16,588 bases of DNA from Piscirickettsiaceae bacterium (GTDB taxonomy: Bacteria; Pseudomonadota; Gammaproteobacteria; PS1; Pseudothioglobaceae): NCBI GenBank assembly GCA_012963565.1, contig DTVJ01000227.1:2242-18829 (forward strand). Direction: 5' to 3'. Position 1 is the first letter of the stretch, and every line of letters begins with the position of its first letter. Under the pieces are notes generated by a model. The model searched no databases and was not told the origin of the DNA. It worked only from the letters and a program-made list of their open reading frames with translations. Position numbers and translations under genes: made by a program. Shown piece by piece: positions 1 through 7,592 of the stretch.

Positions 1-1023
1 CATTTTCAAGATAACGGCGTTAAATTCTTTTCCGCCAAAGGATTTAAATTAAGCGATCAAGATCAAAAAGACATTGAAGAAAGATTGTCACAACCAATGG
101 TAAGTGTCGATAGTGGTAGCATTGGTAAAGCGATTCGACACGAACAGTCTCTGGGTCGATATATTGATTTTTGCAAATTAGCATTTAATCGTTCTGTTGA
201 TTTGTCAAAACTTAACATCGTAATCGATTGCGCCAATGGTGCGACTTACCATATTGCTCAAGACGTATTTTCTGAGCTGGGCGCCAATATCACAATCATT
301 AATGATCAGCCAGATGGTTTTAATATTAACCTAGACTGCGGCGCAACAGATACCAAGCATTTACAGCAAGTCGTGGTAGATAATAAAGCCGACTTAGGTA
401 TCGCTTTTGATGGTGATGGTGATCGACTGATGATGGTTACTGCTAACGGTAAGTTGGTTGATGGTGATGAGCTAGTGTTTATTATTGCTAAGGCATGGCA
501 TGAACAAGGCCGATTAACTAATGACACAGTGGTTGGCACCAAGATGACCAATTTAGGTGCACGTCATGGATATAGAGATTTAAATATTGATTTTATTGAA
601 GCCGATGTGGGTGATCGCTTTGTCATGGAACAAATGCAAGCTAGTGGTTCAATATTGGGTGGTGAAGGTTCAGGTCATATTATTTGCCTTAATCAAACCA
701 CTTCGGGAGACGCCATTATTGCCGCGCTCCAGGTACTAGAGGTGATTGTTAAGAGTGGAAAAACATTGGGCGAATTAAAGTCCGAAATGGAAAAATACCC
801 TCAGGTATTAATCAATGTTAAAACACAAGAAAAAATTGATTTAGATCAACATGATGATTTAAAGAAAAAGCAACATGAAGTGGAGCAAGCGTTAGGTGAC
901 GAAGGCAGAGTGTTAATCCGCGCTTCAGGCACCGAACCACTCATTCGGGTCATGGTTGAAGGTAAGGATCTTTCGTTGGTGCAAAAAAGCGCAGAACAAT
1001 TGGCAGAAGTGCTCGGTTCATGA
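1..1023 (+). CDS. glmM: Phosphoglucosamine mutase, 3' part (5' end outside window)
   Basis: Converts glucosamine-6-phosphate to glucosamine-1-phosphate in the cytoplasm, feeding UDP-GlcNAc synthesis for peptidoglycan and lipopolysaccharide. The reading frame is open from base 1 (HFQDNGVKFFSA), so a TTG at 85 is not the start; the gene begins upstream of the window. The visible 340 residues match what follows the catalytic phosphoserine loop in the roughly 445-residue family, so the Ser loop itself lies just outside. Seen here: the metal-binding loop DGDGDR (409-426), the sugar-binding loop GEGSGH (661-678) and the phosphate-binding loop RASGTEP (919-939). Nothing appears truncated at the 3' end. 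The stop overlaps the next gene's start as ATGA, so the two are probably translationally coupled. The assignment is firm. Confidence 0.96.
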   Translation, partial: HFQDNGVKFFSAKGFKLSDQDQKDIEERLSQPMVSVDSGSIGKAIRHEQSLGRYIDFCKLAFNRSVDLSKLNIVIDCANGATYHIAQDVFSELGANITIINDQPDGFNINLDCGATDTKHLQQVVVDNKADLGIAFDGDGDRLMMVTANGKLVDGDELVFIIAKAWHEQGRLTNDTVVGTKMTNLGARHGYRDLNIDFIEADVGDRFVMEQMQASGSILGGEGSGHIICLNQTTSGDAIIAALQVLEVIVKSGKTLGELKSEMEKYPQVLINVKTQEKIDLDQHDDLKKKQHEVEQALGDEGRVLIRASGTEPLIRVMVEGKDLSLVQKSAEQLAEVLGS

Positions 1024-1757
1024 CCTTTGGTAATGCCGATCTAGTATTGATCGGTTTGATTTTTATATGGGCGGGATTTGTACGTACAGGCTTGGGTTTT
1101 GGTGGTGCTGCACTAGGTTTGCCATTAATGTTACTCGTGGGTGGAACACCTGTTTATTGGCTTCCAGTGATCGGTATTCATTTATTATTTTTCTCATCGC
1201 TCACCTTATTTAAATCGCTTAATAAAGTTGACTGGCACTATCTTCGTCATTCTCTTTTATGGATTATTCCAACAACCTTGGTAGGTGTCGCAGGACTAAT
1301 AAGCCTGCCCGATAAGGTGATTATTGTTTTTATTTATTCAATCACTATTTTCTATGCCTTGACCTGGATTACGAATCGAAAAATTACCTCACATAAGCCT
1401 TGGATTGATAAATGTTTGTTAATGATGGGTGGTTATGTTGCAGGTACTTCATTAACAGGCGCACCATTAATTGTAGCGGTGTACATGCGCTATGTGAATA
1501 AAGAATATTTGAGAAATACTTTATTTGTGCTGTGGTTTATTTTAGTGAGTATAAAAATGGCGACATTTGTCATAGTAGGGGTAAATATTGACTGGCTATT
1601 CTCATTTTGGTTAATTCCGGTAGCAACAATTGGACATGTTTTAGGCATAAAGGCGCACCAAAAAATTATTGAAAATGATCAAGTATTCAAGAAGTGGGTT
1701 GGCTGGGCTTTATTGTCCATAAGTTCATTCGGGCTGTTGAAGTTATTTTTGGGTTAA
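1020..1757 (+). CDS. TauE/SafE (TSUP) family membrane exporter, possible sulfite/organosulfonate transporter
   Basis: A 245-residue, very hydrophobic protein with about seven or eight predicted membrane segments. It has the two glycine-rich half-motifs of the TSUP (DUF81) family: one at residues 19-35 (GFVRTGLGFGGAALGLP) and a second at about 137-149 (GGYVAGTSLTGAP). Family members export or import sulfite, sulfoacetate or related sulfur compounds; the substrate cannot be read from sequence. The ATG at 1020 overlaps the glmM stop by 4 nt, and rnfA follows after only 10 nt with no terminator, so it is probably co-transcribed with both. In a sulfur oxidiser, sulfite handling would be a natural role, but that is inference. 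Family assignment is confident; substrate is unknown. Confidence 0.85.
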   Translation: MTFGNADLVLIGLIFIWAGFVRTGLGFGGAALGLPLMLLVGGTPVYWLPVIGIHLLFFSSLTLFKSLNKVDWHYLRHSLLWIIPTTLVGVAGLISLPDKVIIVFIYSITIFYALTWITNRKITSHKPWIDKCLLMMGGYVAGTSLTGAPLIVAVYMRYVNKEYLRNTLFVLWFILVSIKMATFVIVGVNIDWLFSFWLIPVATIGHVLGIKAHQKIIENDQVFKKWVGWALLSISSFGLLKLFLG

Positions 1758-1767
1758 AATCAGCGTC

Positions 1768-2343
1768 ATGAATGAATATATCTTAATTCTAGTTAGCACC
1801 ATCTTAGTCAATAATTTTGTGCTGGTTAAGTTTTTGGGATTGTGCCCTTTTATGGGTGTGTCAAAAAACGTTGACACAGCTATTGGTATGGGTTTTGCCA
1901 CTACATTCGTACTAACACTAGCGAGTATATCTAGTTACTTGATTAATACTTACATCCTTATTCCATTCGAACTTGAATATTTAAGGACCATCGCTTTTAT
2001 CGTTACCATTGCGGGCGTGGTGGGTTTTACTGAATTGGTGGTTAATAAAACTTCTCCAGTATTACATCAATCATTAGGAGTCTTCTTACCGCTCATTACT
2101 ACGAATTGTGCAGTACTGGGCGTGGCATTGCTTAATGTAGGACAAAGTAATGGTTTTCTGGCTTCAGGTGTTTATGGATTTGGTGCCGCTATTGGCTTTT
2201 CATTTGTATTGGTTTTATTTTCAGCGATACGCGAGCGTCTCGAGTCAGCTAACGTGCCAAAGGTCTTTGAAGGGGCACCAATTGCACTAATTACTGCAGG
2301 GTTAATGTCTATGGCATTCATGGGCTTTATTGGATTAGTTTAA
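1768..2343 (+). CDS. rnfA: Rnf electron transport complex subunit A
   Basis: Integral membrane subunit of the Rnf complex, which couples electron transfer between NADH and ferredoxin to ion movement across the inner membrane; in E. coli the homologous Rsx complex also keeps SoxR reduced. The 191-residue length equals the family norm (E. coli RsxA 193). The N-terminal stretch with VNNFVLVKFLGLCPFMGVSK is highly typical of RnfA/NqrE proteins, including a conserved Cys in the first helix region, and the central segment TTNCAVLGVALLN carries the second conserved Cys. About six membrane helices are predicted by eye. The TAA stop shares its last base with the ATG of rnfB (TAATG), indicating coupled translation. 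Confidence 0.96.
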   Translation: MNEYILILVSTILVNNFVLVKFLGLCPFMGVSKNVDTAIGMGFATTFVLTLASISSYLINTYILIPFELEYLRTIAFIVTIAGVVGFTELVVNKTSPVLHQSLGVFLPLITTNCAVLGVALLNVGQSNGFLASGVYGFGAAIGFSFVLVLFSAIRERLESANVPKVFEGAPIALITAGLMSMAFMGFIGLV

Positions 2344-2888
2344 TGTTTGATTCGGTTCTTATTTTTTCAGCATTGTCATTAATACTGGGCTTAATTTTGG
2401 GTTATGCAGCCTATAAGTTCAAAGTCAAAGGTAATCCGCTGGTCGATCAAATAGATGTAATATTGCCGCAACTTCAATGTGGTCAGTGTAATTATCCAGG
2501 TTGTCGTCCTTACGCAGAGGCAATTGCGAGTGAAGAAGCTAAAATTAATCAATGTCCTCCAGGTGGGCAAGAAGTGGTCGACGATCTTGCTGAATTGCTG
2601 AATATTGAAACAATGCCACTCAACGCTGAAGAGTTTGGAGAAACTCAACCCAAACGTGTTGCCTTGATTGATGAGCCAATCTGTATCGGTTGTACATTGT
2701 GTATACAAATTTGTCCAGTGGATGCAATTGTAGGTGCTACAAAAACCATGACAACAATAATTGCTGATGAGTGCACAGGTTGCGACCTATGCCCCCCTGT
2801 TTGTCCCGTTGACTGCATAAGTATGGTAGAAATTAAACCATCATTAGGTGCTTATGTTCCTAATGTTGCTGAGATTGCACATGCCTAG
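2343..2888 (+). CDS. rnfB: Rnf complex iron-sulfur subunit B
   Basis: Membrane-anchored ferredoxin-like subunit that passes electrons within the Rnf complex. Residues 5-24 form the single N-terminal membrane anchor. A first cluster motif follows (C46, C49, C54 and C71, around CGQCNYPGC), then two classic 4Fe-4S ferredoxin motifs: C114/C117/C120/C124 (CIGCTLCIQICP) and C144/C147/C150/C154 (CTGCDLCPPVCP). All cluster ligands are intact. At 181 residues it is slightly shorter than E. coli RsxB (192). The gene overlaps rnfA by 1 nt and rnfC by 8 nt. The assignment is secure. Confidence 0.97.
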   Translation: MFDSVLIFSALSLILGLILGYAAYKFKVKGNPLVDQIDVILPQLQCGQCNYPGCRPYAEAIASEEAKINQCPPGGQEVVDDLAELLNIETMPLNAEEFGETQPKRVALIDEPICIGCTLCIQICPVDAIVGATKTMTTIIADECTGCDLCPPVCPVDCISMVEIKPSLGAYVPNVAEIAHA

Positions 2889-4386
2889 TTATACATTTAC
2901 TGGTGGTCTTGTTATTGATAATCCTTATCCTGTTAAGGAGGTGGGTTTAGTGCAAGCACCATTACCTGGCAAGGTGGTATTACCCTTACAACAACGTATA
3001 GGGGGTGAGGCGGTACCACACGTTAAAGTGGGTGACAAGGTATTAACTGGGCAAGTTATTGCAAGCACTGAAGATATATTTTGCGTGCCTATTCATGCCT
3101 CTATTTCTGGAACTGTAGTTGCTATTGATGATCAATATATACCGCATAAATCAGGCTTAAAGTCGACTTGTATAACCATTGAGTCAGATGGCAAGGATCA
3201 GTGGATAGCCAACGAAGGTTGCGGTTCAGATTTCCTGCATTGTGATCAATCTACCATGATCGAATATATTCGTACCTCGGGTATTGTTGGTCTAGGAGGT
3301 GCTGGCTATCCTGCTCACGCTAAAGTAGGTAAAGTGCAAGATTGCCATACCTTAATTATTAATGGTACAGAATGTGAACCCGGTATTATGTGTGATGATG
3401 CACTGATGCAATATCACCCCAGAGAAGTAATACGTGGTGTTGAGATTCTTCTGCATATTTGTGGTGCGCCACGAGCAATTGTTGCAGTTGAGGATGACAA
3501 ACAAGTAGCATTCCACTCATTGTTAATGTATAACAAAAATGAGCGTATTAGTATTCAACAGATACCAACTAAATATACTTCAGGTACAGAAAAATTATTA
3601 ATCAAGGCGTTATTAGATATTGAAGTTCCATCAGGCGGTTATGCAGCTGATGTTGGTGTTCTTTGTCAGAATGTCGCTACCACTAAGGCAATCTTTGATG
3701 CAGTGGTTGATAGCAAGCCTTTAGTTTCTCGCATTGTTACCATTACTGGTTCTGGTGTTGAAAAGCCAAATAACTATGAAGTTCGCTTAGGTGCTTCGTT
3801 TGATCATATTATCTCAAAGTCCCAGCCTAATAATAACTCACATACTATGCGTATGGGTGGCATGATGATGGGTATCGATGTAGAGGATATTAATGCACCA
3901 ATTTGTAAAATTACCAATTGTATTTTTGTTAATAACAAATCAAAGCCAATACCCGTGCAAGAGTGTATTCGATGTGGTGCCTGTAGTGATGTTTGTCCAG
4001 TAGATTTATTACCGCAGCAGCTTTATTGGTATTCTAAGAATGAAGACATTGATAAGGCAATGGATTATAATTTGATCGATTGTATTGAATGCAGGTGTTG
4101 TGATTATGTATGCCCTAGCCAAATACCATTGGCTGAATATTTTGCTTTTTCTAAAGCACTACATAGAAAGCAAGTTATAGAAAAAGAACACATTGATCTT
4201 TCTAGAGAGAGATTTGAGTATAGGGAGTACCGTTTAGAACGCAACAAGAAAGAAAAAGCTGAGATGATGGCAGCTAAAAAGGAAGAGTTGAAGAAAAAAA
4301 TGGCCAATGATAAAGCACAAAAGGACAAAATAGCTGCAGCAATGGCACGTGTCAATAATAAAAAAGCAAATAATAAAGATGCATAG
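2881..4386 (+). CDS. rnfC: Rnf complex subunit C (NADH-binding, FMN and 4Fe-4S)
   Basis: Peripheral subunit that oxidises or reduces NAD(H) and links it to the membrane part of Rnf. I start it at ATG 2881 (MPSYTFTGGLVIDNP), because this matches the family N-terminus; an upstream in-frame GTG at 2848 would add 11 residues wholly inside rnfB. The 501-residue protein has a glycine-rich nucleotide/FMN region (GIVGLGGAGYPAHAKV, then INGTECEPG) and two 4Fe-4S motifs at C362/C365/C368/C372 and C401/C404/C407/C411. The last 60 or so residues are a Lys/Glu-rich, probably coiled-coil tail. It is much shorter than the long alanine-rich tail of E. coli RsxC (about 740 residues in total). It overlaps rnfB and rnfD by 8 nt each. 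Confidence 0.96.
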   Translation: MPSYTFTGGLVIDNPYPVKEVGLVQAPLPGKVVLPLQQRIGGEAVPHVKVGDKVLTGQVIASTEDIFCVPIHASISGTVVAIDDQYIPHKSGLKSTCITIESDGKDQWIANEGCGSDFLHCDQSTMIEYIRTSGIVGLGGAGYPAHAKVGKVQDCHTLIINGTECEPGIMCDDALMQYHPREVIRGVEILLHICGAPRAIVAVEDDKQVAFHSLLMYNKNERISIQQIPTKYTSGTEKLLIKALLDIEVPSGGYAADVGVLCQNVATTKAIFDAVVDSKPLVSRIVTITGSGVEKPNNYEVRLGASFDHIISKSQPNNNSHTMRMGGMMMGIDVEDINAPICKITNCIFVNNKSKPIPVQECIRCGACSDVCPVDLLPQQLYWYSKNEDIDKAMDYNLIDCIECRCCDYVCPSQIPLAEYFAFSKALHRKQVIEKEHIDLSRERFEYREYRLERNKKEKAEMMAAKKEELKKKMANDKAQKDKIAAAMARVNNKKANNKDA

Positions 4387-5323
4387 TACTGCACTCAATA
4401 CCAATCAAATTATGCGTCAAGTAATTTATGCATTAATATTTGGCATCTTTGCCGCCTATTACTTTTTTGGCTGGGGTGTCGTTCTGCAAATAGCACTAGG
4501 TACGGTCACAGCAGTGGCGGCCGAATCAGCTTTTCTAACCATTAGAAAATTACCTATTAAGCCTGCGATTAGTGATGGTTCCGCAGTGCTCACAGCCATT
4601 TTATTGGCAATCTCGATTCCCAGCATCGCTCCGTGGTGGGTAATTGTTATAGGTGTGGCTTTTGCCATTATTTTTGGCAAGCAGCTCTACGGCGGTTTAG
4701 GTAACAACCCTTTTAATCCAGCAATGTTAGGTTACGCATTCTTGCTTATTTCTTACCCATTGCAGATGACGACTTGGGCTAGTGAATTTTTAAGTTTTTC
4801 TCAGAGTTTTGAGATAATTTTTAATCTAAATGCTGTTGATGCGCTGACTGGTGCTACTCAAATGGACGATGTTAAAACTCAGTTAGCCTTAGGCAAGTTT
4901 GTCAATGATCTTGATATTTATTCAATGAGCCAGGCCTGGATTAATGCAGGTTTCTTGTTGGGTGGATTATATTTAGTTATTCGTAAGATCATCACTTGGC
5001 ATATTCCTGTTGCTTTTATAGCAGGTATGGTTGTTATTTCAACTTTATTATTTTTAATCAATAATCAAATCTACATTCCACCACAGTTTCACTTGATGTT
5101 GGGTGCCACTATGTTGGGTGCATTTTTCATTGCGACCGATCCAATCTCAGCCAGTACTACGCCAAAGGGGCGATTAATCTATGGATTTTTGATAGGTATT
5201 TTAGTGGTGGTTATTCGCGTATTTGGTGGTTATCCAGATGGTGTGGCTTTTGCGGTATTACTGATGAACATCACCGTACCACTCATTGATTATTACACTC
5301 AGCCCAAGGTGTTTGGACAATGA
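4379..5323 (+). CDS. rnfD: Rnf complex membrane subunit D (covalent flavin)
   Basis: Integral membrane subunit, homologous to NqrB, carrying covalently bound FMN. I start it at ATG 4379 (MHSTALNTNQIMRQ), which overlaps the rnfC stop by 8 nt; a GTG at 4349 is in frame but lies in the rnfC tail. The product is 314 residues, somewhat shorter than E. coli RsxD (352), with about nine hydrophobic segments. The flavinylation motif TGAT (codons 157-160, after VDAL) is present, T160 being the expected FMN-linked threonine. Other typical segments include NNPFNPAMLGYA and ATDPISASTTPKGR. The ATGA overlap with rnfG (5320-5323) suggests coupling. Confidence 0.96.
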   Translation: MHSTALNTNQIMRQVIYALIFGIFAAYYFFGWGVVLQIALGTVTAVAAESAFLTIRKLPIKPAISDGSAVLTAILLAISIPSIAPWWVIVIGVAFAIIFGKQLYGGLGNNPFNPAMLGYAFLLISYPLQMTTWASEFLSFSQSFEIIFNLNAVDALTGATQMDDVKTQLALGKFVNDLDIYSMSQAWINAGFLLGGLYLVIRKIITWHIPVAFIAGMVVISTLLFLINNQIYIPPQFHLMLGATMLGAFFIATDPISASTTPKGRLIYGFLIGILVVVIRVFGGYPDGVAFAVLLMNITVPLIDYYTQPKVFGQ

Positions 5324-5913
5324 TAGAGCGCTCGATTTTAAAAGCCGGTGCCTTATTATTAATCTTTACTGCAATCAGTGTATTCTTCGTTGCGCTAACG
5401 CAAGACTCTACTAAGGAACAAATTAAATATAATGAAGATCAACTGCTGATCAAACGTTTAGGCGAGTTAGTTAGTGGTTATGATAACAACATTCTAGAAG
5501 ATAAATTTTCAAAAGATATTAAGCTTCATGGCAAAGAACAGAGTATTAGGATTTACCCAGCAAAGAGAAATAATAAGACGTTTGCTTATCTAATTGAGCA
5601 TACTTATCCGAATGGCTATAACGGTAATATTCGTCTATTAACAGGTATTGATATCAATCATAAGTTGTTAGGTGTTAGAGTGATTACTCATCGAGAAACC
5701 CCAGGTTTAGGCGATAAGATCGAGACCCGAAAGTCAAATTGGATTAAGCAATTTAGCGGTTTGTCATTGGCCAATCCTATCCAAACTCAGTGGAAAGTTA
5801 AACGTGATGGTGGTGTATTCGATTCATTTACAGGGGCGACCATCACGCCACGCGCTATTGTAAGTGCCGCCTACCAAGTGTTGGAATATTTCTCTAATCA
5901 TGAAATTAAGTGA
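5320..5913 (+). CDS. rnfG: Rnf complex subunit G (covalent flavin, periplasmic)
   Basis: Subunit with one N-terminal membrane helix (about residues 8-27) and a periplasmic FMN-binding domain. The flavinylation motif is intact as DSFTGATITP, T174 being the expected FMN-phosphothreonine site. The segment ITHRETPGLGDKI is the other strongly conserved RnfG/NqrC signature. At 197 residues it is close to E. coli RsxG (206). Maturation needs the flavin transferase ApbE, which is not in this window. The gene ends inside the start of queA (14 nt overlap). In most gammaproteobacteria rnfE would follow here; it does not. Confidence 0.95.
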   Translation: MIERSILKAGALLLIFTAISVFFVALTQDSTKEQIKYNEDQLLIKRLGELVSGYDNNILEDKFSKDIKLHGKEQSIRIYPAKRNNKTFAYLIEHTYPNGYNGNIRLLTGIDINHKLLGVRVITHRETPGLGDKIETRKSNWIKQFSGLSLANPIQTQWKVKRDGGVFDSFTGATITPRAIVSAAYQVLEYFSNHEIK

Positions 5914-6913
5914 TTTTGATTTTGACTTACCTCAGTCTTTAATCGCACAAAATCCTCCTAAGAATAGAACAGATTCACGTCTTTTAGTACCACGTTCGAG
6001 TATTATCGATGCAAGTTTTCATCAAATAGCTGATTTTCTTAAATCAGGGGATCTGCTAGTTATGAATAATACCAGAGTAATTCCTGCACGTTTATTTGGC
6101 GCTAAAGCAACGGGTGGTAAGGTTGAGATCATGATCGAGCGTCTTTTGGGTGAGAATCAAGTGTTAGCGATGATCAGGGTTAGTAGAGCACCAAAAATTG
6201 ACAGTTTTATTGTTTTAGAAAATGATGTAAAAGTTAAAGTTCTATCAAAAGAGAATGGTTTTTATACGCTCGAGTTTGAGACTGATTCATTACTTGAGCT
6301 ACTTGACAATGTTGGTCACATTCCACTGCCTCCTTATATTGACAGAGCAGATAATAAAGATGACCTAAGTCGCTATCAGACAGTATATGCCGAGCGTGAT
6401 GGTGCCGTAGCAGCGCCTACTGCAGGACTACATTTTGATGATAATCTTCTGGAATCGTTGAAGCAAAAGGGTATTGACCATTGTTTTGTAACATTACATG
6501 TGGGCGCGGGTACTTATCAACCAGTGAAAACTGATGCTATTAAAGACCATATCATGCATAGTGAATACTTTGAAATTAATCAAGCAACGGTTGATCGAAT
6601 CAATCAAACAAAAAAATCAGGTGGGCGCATAATTGCAGTCGGTACCACTGCAGTTCGCAGTTTAGAGTCAGCTGCTAAAAGTGGTGAGCTTCTGGCAGTC
6701 AAAGAAGAGACAGATATTTTTATTTATCCAGGTTATACATTTAAGGTGGTGGATATGATGATTACCAATTTCCATTTACCAAAATCATCATTACTGATGC
6801 TAGTTAGTGCTTTTATTTCTCGTGAACGGATGATGGAGATTTATCAACATGCAATTAACAAAAATTATCGATTTTTTTCCTATGGTGATGCCATGTTATT
6901 GGAGCGAGTATGA
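5900..6913 (+). CDS. queA: S-adenosylmethionine:tRNA ribosyltransferase-isomerase
   Basis: Transfers and isomerises the ribosyl group of SAM onto 7-aminomethyl-7-deazaguanine in the tRNA wobble position, making epoxyqueuosine (queuosine pathway, cytoplasm). I start it at ATG 5900 (MKLSDFDFDLPQSLIAQNPP), which matches the family N-terminus; an earlier in-frame start at 5864 would lie wholly inside rnfG. The 337-residue product has the hallmark blocks NNTRVIPARLFG, AAPTAGLHFD, LHVGAGTYQPV, HSEY, GTTAVRSLES, and TNFHLPKSSLLMLVSAF near the C-terminus. It is a little shorter than E. coli QueA (356), mainly at the C-terminus. It overlaps rnfG by 14 nt and the next gene by ATGA. No tgt gene is seen nearby. 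Confidence 0.97.
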   Translation: MKLSDFDFDLPQSLIAQNPPKNRTDSRLLVPRSSIIDASFHQIADFLKSGDLLVMNNTRVIPARLFGAKATGGKVEIMIERLLGENQVLAMIRVSRAPKIDSFIVLENDVKVKVLSKENGFYTLEFETDSLLELLDNVGHIPLPPYIDRADNKDDLSRYQTVYAERDGAVAAPTAGLHFDDNLLESLKQKGIDHCFVTLHVGAGTYQPVKTDAIKDHIMHSEYFEINQATVDRINQTKKSGGRIIAVGTTAVRSLESAAKSGELLAVKEETDIFIYPGYTFKVVDMMITNFHLPKSSLLMLVSAFISRERMMEIYQHAINKNYRFFSYGDAMLLERV

Positions 6914-7266
6914 TTTATGAAAACAATTTAGTTACTCTGGAAATTGAGCCAAGTGAGATTCCCTGGGTAAAAATATTTACCAAACGCAAGATTAAAGAGT
7001 TTAGTGAATGTACTATGCAAGAAAAAACTGAAATTTTTAGAATTATTGATATTATAGAAAAGTCAATGTTGGTGTATTTCGATGCAGATAAGATCAATAT
7101 AGCGTCTTTTGGTAACATATTACCGCATGTTCATTGGCACGTTATGGCAAGATTTGAGGCCGATAGTTATTTTCCAGAGCCAATGTGGGGCGCCAAACAA
7201 AGAGAGTCCAAGCTGGATTTACCTAGTTTTGAGGTATTTTTTACCCAATTAGGAGAAAAGCTATGA
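6910..7266 (+). CDS. HIT-domain protein (probable nucleotide hydrolase/transferase)
   Basis: A 118-residue protein with the histidine-triad signature HVHWHV (His73, His75, His77) inside ILPHVHWHVMARF. This motif defines HIT proteins, which hydrolyse or transfer nucleotidyl groups using the middle histidine. The N-terminal strand and helix layout (IYENNLVTLEIEPSEIPWVK) fits bacterial HIT proteins of the Ap4A-hydrolase-like type, but substrate specificity cannot be assigned. It overlaps queA and the following thioredoxin-like gene by 4 nt each (ATGA), so it is a member of the same transcription unit. Length is normal for the family. Confidence 0.88.
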   Translation: MIYENNLVTLEIEPSEIPWVKIFTKRKIKEFSECTMQEKTEIFRIIDIIEKSMLVYFDADKINIASFGNILPHVHWHVMARFEADSYFPEPMWGAKQRESKLDLPSFEVFFTQLGEKL

Positions 7267-7592
7267 TTACCATCGAAACTCAAGATCAATTAGACGCACT
7301 TAAGCGCGATAAAGACGCAGTATTAATACTATTTGGTGGTGCGCATTGTGGTGTGTGTCAAACCATCAAGCCACAAATAGAGGCTAATTTTTCACAGAAA
7401 TTCCATAGTCTAGAGATGGTGTATATTGACTGTGAACAATTACAAGAAATCTGCGCTCAGCATGGCGTGTTTTCTCTACCTGTAGTTCAAGTGTTTTTTA
7501 TGGGTCAAAAGTTCATTGAAGAGATTCGTGGTTTTAGCTTATTGGCCCTGGAACAGGAAATTGAAAGAGTTTTTGCTAAAATGAATGGCTAA
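7263..7592 (+). CDS. Small thioredoxin-fold protein
   Basis: A 109-residue cytoplasmic protein with no signal peptide. It has a CxxC redox motif, CGVC at residues 29-32 (after GGAH), and the conserved cis-proline region SLPVVQVF (Pro73), both at the spacing expected for a thioredoxin fold. The active site differs from the classical CGPC of thioredoxin 1, so it is better called thioredoxin-like than TrxA. There are two further cysteines (C57, C64). It overlaps the HIT gene by 4 nt at its start, and its stop codon overlaps the stop of the convergent minus-strand gene. Physiological partner unknown. Confidence 0.85.
   Translation: MITIETQDQLDALKRDKDAVLILFGGAHCGVCQTIKPQIEANFSQKFHSLEMVYIDCEQLQEICAQHGVFSLPVVQVFFMGQKFIEEIRGFSLLALEQEIERVFAKMNG

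Noticed and set aside
85..1023. Start of glmM at TTG 85
   Set aside because: The frame is open and family-like from base 1, so the TTG is an internal leucine codon and the gene is cut by the window edge.
1020..1757. The membrane protein before rnfA as a displaced rnfE
   Set aside because: Its GFVRTGLGFGGA and GTSLTGAP half-motifs belong to the TauE/SafE family, and it lacks RnfA/RnfE-type sequence.
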